NCBI GenBank assembly: GCA_002279765.1
Contig: NCCR01000070.1
Location: 1-43,851, forward strand
Direction: 5' to 3'
Origin: Verrucomicrobia bacterium 12-59-8
GTDB taxonomy: Bacteria; Verrucomicrobiota; Verrucomicrobiae; Verrucomicrobiales; Verrucomicrobiaceae
Length of the DNA stretch: 43,851 nt
This document shows positions 41,953 to 43,851 of this stretch, in pieces. Each line of letters starts with the position of its first letter. Position 1 is the stretch's first letter. Both the position numbers and the translations under genes were made by a program. The notes under the pieces are model-generated. The model was given only the letters and a program-made list of their open reading frames with translations. It ran no database searches and was not told the DNA's origin.

Positions 41953-43851
41953 ATGTCCCCCGAAAAATTCACCGTTAAGCTGCAGGAGGCCTTCAATGCC
42001 TCCCAATCCATCGCCACCCGGCACGAACATCAGGAACTGAAGCCCAGCCACCTCATCCTCGCCCTGCTGGAGCAGGAAGGCGGCATCGCTACGCCACTGT
42101 TTGAAAAGGCCGCAGTCAATCCGGCAGCAGCCCAAGGCCTGAAACCCAGTGTGGAAGCCCTCCTCGCACGCCAGCCCAAAGTCAGCGGCGGCACCAGCGG
42201 TCTGCACCTCTCCAATGAGATGCGCGAGCTCATGACCAAGGCCGAGGACGAACAGAAAAAGCTCAAGGACGAATACCTCAGCGTCGAGCACGTCATCCTC
42301 GCCCTCTTCAAAACCAAGACCGAGCTGTCCGATCCGCTCAAGCAGGCCGGCCTGACTTACGACACCGTTTCCAAAGCCCTCACCGCCGTGCGTGGCAGCC
42401 AGCGCGTGGTGGATCAGGATCCCGAAGGCAAATACCAGACGCTCGAAAAATACGGCACCGACCTCACCGCCCGCGCCAAGCAGGGCAAGATCGATCCCGT
42501 CATCGGCCGCGATGAAGAAATCCGCCGCGTCATGCAGGTGCTCAGTCGCCGCACCAAGAACAATCCCGTGCTCATCGGCGAGCCCGGTGTCGGCAAGACC
42601 GCCATCGCCGAAGGCCTCGCGCGCCGCATCGTGGCCGGCGACGTGCCCGATTCCCTCAAAGGCAAAAAACTCATCAGCATGGACCTCGGCGGCATGATGG
42701 CCGGGGCCAAGTTCCGTGGCGAATTCGAAGAGCGTCTCAAAGCCTTCCTCAAAGAAGTCACGTCCAGCGATGGCGAGATCATTCTCTTCATCGACGAACT
42801 CCACACCATCGTCGGCGCCGGCAAAGGCGAAGGCGCTATGGATGCGGGCAATCTCCTCAAGCCCCAGCTCGCCCGTGGCGAACTCCGCTGCATCGGCGCG
42901 ACCACTCTCGACGAGTATCGCAAATACATCGAAAAAGACCCTGCACTTGAGCGCCGCTTCCAGCCCGTGAAAGTCGGCGAGCCCAGCGTAGAAGACACCA
43001 TCGCCATCCTGCGTGGTTTGAAGGAACGCTATGAAGTCCACCACGGCGTGCGCATTCAAGACGGCGCCATCATCGCCGCCGCCACGCTGAGCAATCGCTA
43101 CATCACCGACCGCTTCCTGCCGGACAAGGCTATCGACCTCGTGGACGAAGCCGCCAGCCGCATCAAGATCGAGCTCGACTCCATGCCCACGGAAATTGAC
43201 GTCATCGAACGTCAGGTCATGCAGGGCGAGATGGAACGCCAGGCGCTGAAAAAAGAAAAAGACGCCGCCTCCAAAGCCCGCCTCGAAAAACTCGACAAAG
43301 AGATCGCCGATCTCAAAGAAAACTCCTCCGCCCTCAAAGCCCAGTGGATGAAGGAGAAGGAGTCCGTCGATGCTGGCCGCAAGGTGAAGGAAGAGATCGA
43401 CCGCCTGCGCACCGAACAAGAACAAGCCCAGCGCCGTGGCGATTTCGGTCGCGCCGGTGAGATTCAGTACGGCCTCATCCCCGATCTCGAAAAGAAGCTC
43501 AGCGCCGCCCCCGTCGAAGCCTCCCAGCCCCGCGCCGCACATTCCTTGCTGCGTGAAGAAGTCACCGAGGACGACATCGCCCGCGTCGTCGCCAACTGGA
43601 CCGGCATCCCCGTCTCACGCCTCCAGGAAGGCGAGCGCTCCAAGCTCGTGAAAATGGAGGAGCGCCTCAGCCAGCGCGTCATCGGCCAGAAGGACGCCAT
43701 CACCGCCGTCAGCAATGCCGTGCGCCGTGCGCGTGCCGGCATTCAGGATGAGAACCGCCCCATCGGCAGCTTCCTCTTCCTCGGCCCCACCGGCGTCGGC
43801 AAGACCGAGCTCTGCAAAGCCCTCGCCGAATTCCTCTTCGACGACGACACC
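41953..43851 (+). CDS. clpB: ATP-dependent chaperone ClpB (gene continues beyond the window)
   Basis: ClpB is a hexameric disaggregase that works with DnaK to pull proteins out of aggregates. The first 633 residues are in the window, in one frame. Seen: the N-terminal double Clp repeat ([40 protein letters not shown]), NBD1 with Walker A GEPGVGKT (209-216) and [10 protein letters not shown], the coiled-coil M domain (about 400-520, rich in Lys/Glu, with EREL-type heptads) and NBD2 starting at [11 protein letters not shown] with Walker A GPTGVGKT (611-618). The start is at ATG 41953. The leader has a hairpin described separately; I see neither a CIRCE nor a clear sigma-32 promoter, so heat-shock control is not shown by the sequence. 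Confidence 0.97.
   Translation, partial: MSPEKFTVKLQEAFNASQSIATRHEHQELKPSHLILALLEQEGGIATPLFEKAAVNPAAAQGLKPSVEALLARQPKVSGGTSGLHLSNEMRELMTKAEDEQKKLKDEYLSVEHVILALFKTKTELSDPLKQAGLTYDTVSKALTAVRGSQRVVDQDPEGKYQTLEKYGTDLTARAKQGKIDPVIGRDEEIRRVMQVLSRRTKNNPVLIGEPGVGKTAIAEGLARRIVAGDVPDSLKGKKLISMDLGGMMAGAKFRGEFEERLKAFLKEVTSSDGEIILFIDELHTIVGAGKGEGAMDAGNLLKPQLARGELRCIGATTLDEYRKYIEKDPALERRFQPVKVGEPSVEDTIAILRGLKERYEVHHGVRIQDGAIIAAATLSNRYITDRFLPDKAIDLVDEAASRIKIELDSMPTEIDVIERQVMQGEMERQALKKEKDAASKARLEKLDKEIADLKENSSALKAQWMKEKESVDAGRKVKEEIDRLRTEQEQAQRRGDFGRAGEIQYGLIPDLEKKLSAAPVEASQPRAAHSLLREEVTEDDIARVVANWTGIPVSRLQEGERSKLVKMEERLSQRVIGQKDAITAVSNAVRRARAGIQDENRPIGSFLFLGPTGVGKTELCKALAEFLFDDDT

Noticed and set aside
41767..43542. 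591-codon minus-strand frame opposite clpB
   Set aside because: It is the antisense shadow of clpB, which shows all ClpB motifs; the minus-strand product is low-complexity (repetitive Phe/Ala/Gly/Asp) and has no recognisable domain.

Overview
The window is a GC-rich, densely packed bacterial chromosome segment with no rRNA, tRNA, CRISPR array, transposase or phage gene that I can recognise. The gene flavour (a secreted formylglycine-type sulfatase, a Tat-exported sugar-isomerase-like TIM barrel, many small secreted proteins of unknown function, Gram-negative outer-membrane factors and lipoproteins, intergenic quasi-palindromes) suggests a Gram-negative member of the Planctomycetes-Verrucomicrobia group, most likely a Verrucomicrobiota bacterium. 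This is inference from gene content; no marker gene in the window proves it.

Layout. 1-1.6 kb: tail of a probable LysR regulator, then a short-chain dehydrogenase lying between two different intergenic quasi-palindromes. 1.6-7 kb: hflX GTPase, a lipoprotein, a PH-domain membrane protein, a Tat-exported TIM-barrel protein and a clpX that lacks the usual zinc-binding domain, behind an unknown gene carrying a G10 tract. 7-12 kb: a pseudopilin, a DUF2167 protein with a zinc-ribbon membrane protein, an alpha/beta hydrolase and an RlpA-like lipoprotein. 12-24 kb: a heavy-metal efflux block on the minus strand, with two CzcA-type RND pumps, two TolC-type outer-membrane factors, one periplasmic adaptor and small secreted proteins. 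24.2-27.4 kb: a manganese locus, with mntR divergent from an outer-membrane protein gene, mntH and a universal stress protein gene. 27.4-36.5 kb: housekeeping genes (trpS, rnr, a YkgJ-type cysteine-cluster protein, a glycosyltransferase, hslO, an AraC regulator, prfB, recO, a glutathione peroxidase). 36.5-43.9 kb: an ABC ATPase with a membrane-anchored partner, a sulfatase, an M48 peptidase, an AI-2E-type permease and the first two thirds of clpB.

How the genes work together. The 12-27 kb block is a metal-homeostasis island: MntR, with all six Mn(II) ligand residues present, probably controls Mn uptake by MntH through a perfect inverted repeat in the 45-bp divergent promoter, while the RND/OMF/adaptor genes export divalent metals. 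Two genes of this block look damaged. The outer-membrane gene is split by an exact 44-bp tandem duplication, and one RND gene has lost its last transmembrane helix through a frame-changing deletion. Either the locus is decaying or the assembly is wrong there. Protein quality control is also well represented (ClpX, ClpB, Hsp33, M48 peptidase).

The clearest regulatory feature is the prfB programmed +1 frameshift site. I did not find a convincing wholly new system. The best leads are the candidate Mn-regulated outer-membrane channel, the ClpX without its zinc domain, the sharing of one adaptor by two RND pumps, and four unrelated families of intergenic palindromes within 44 kb.
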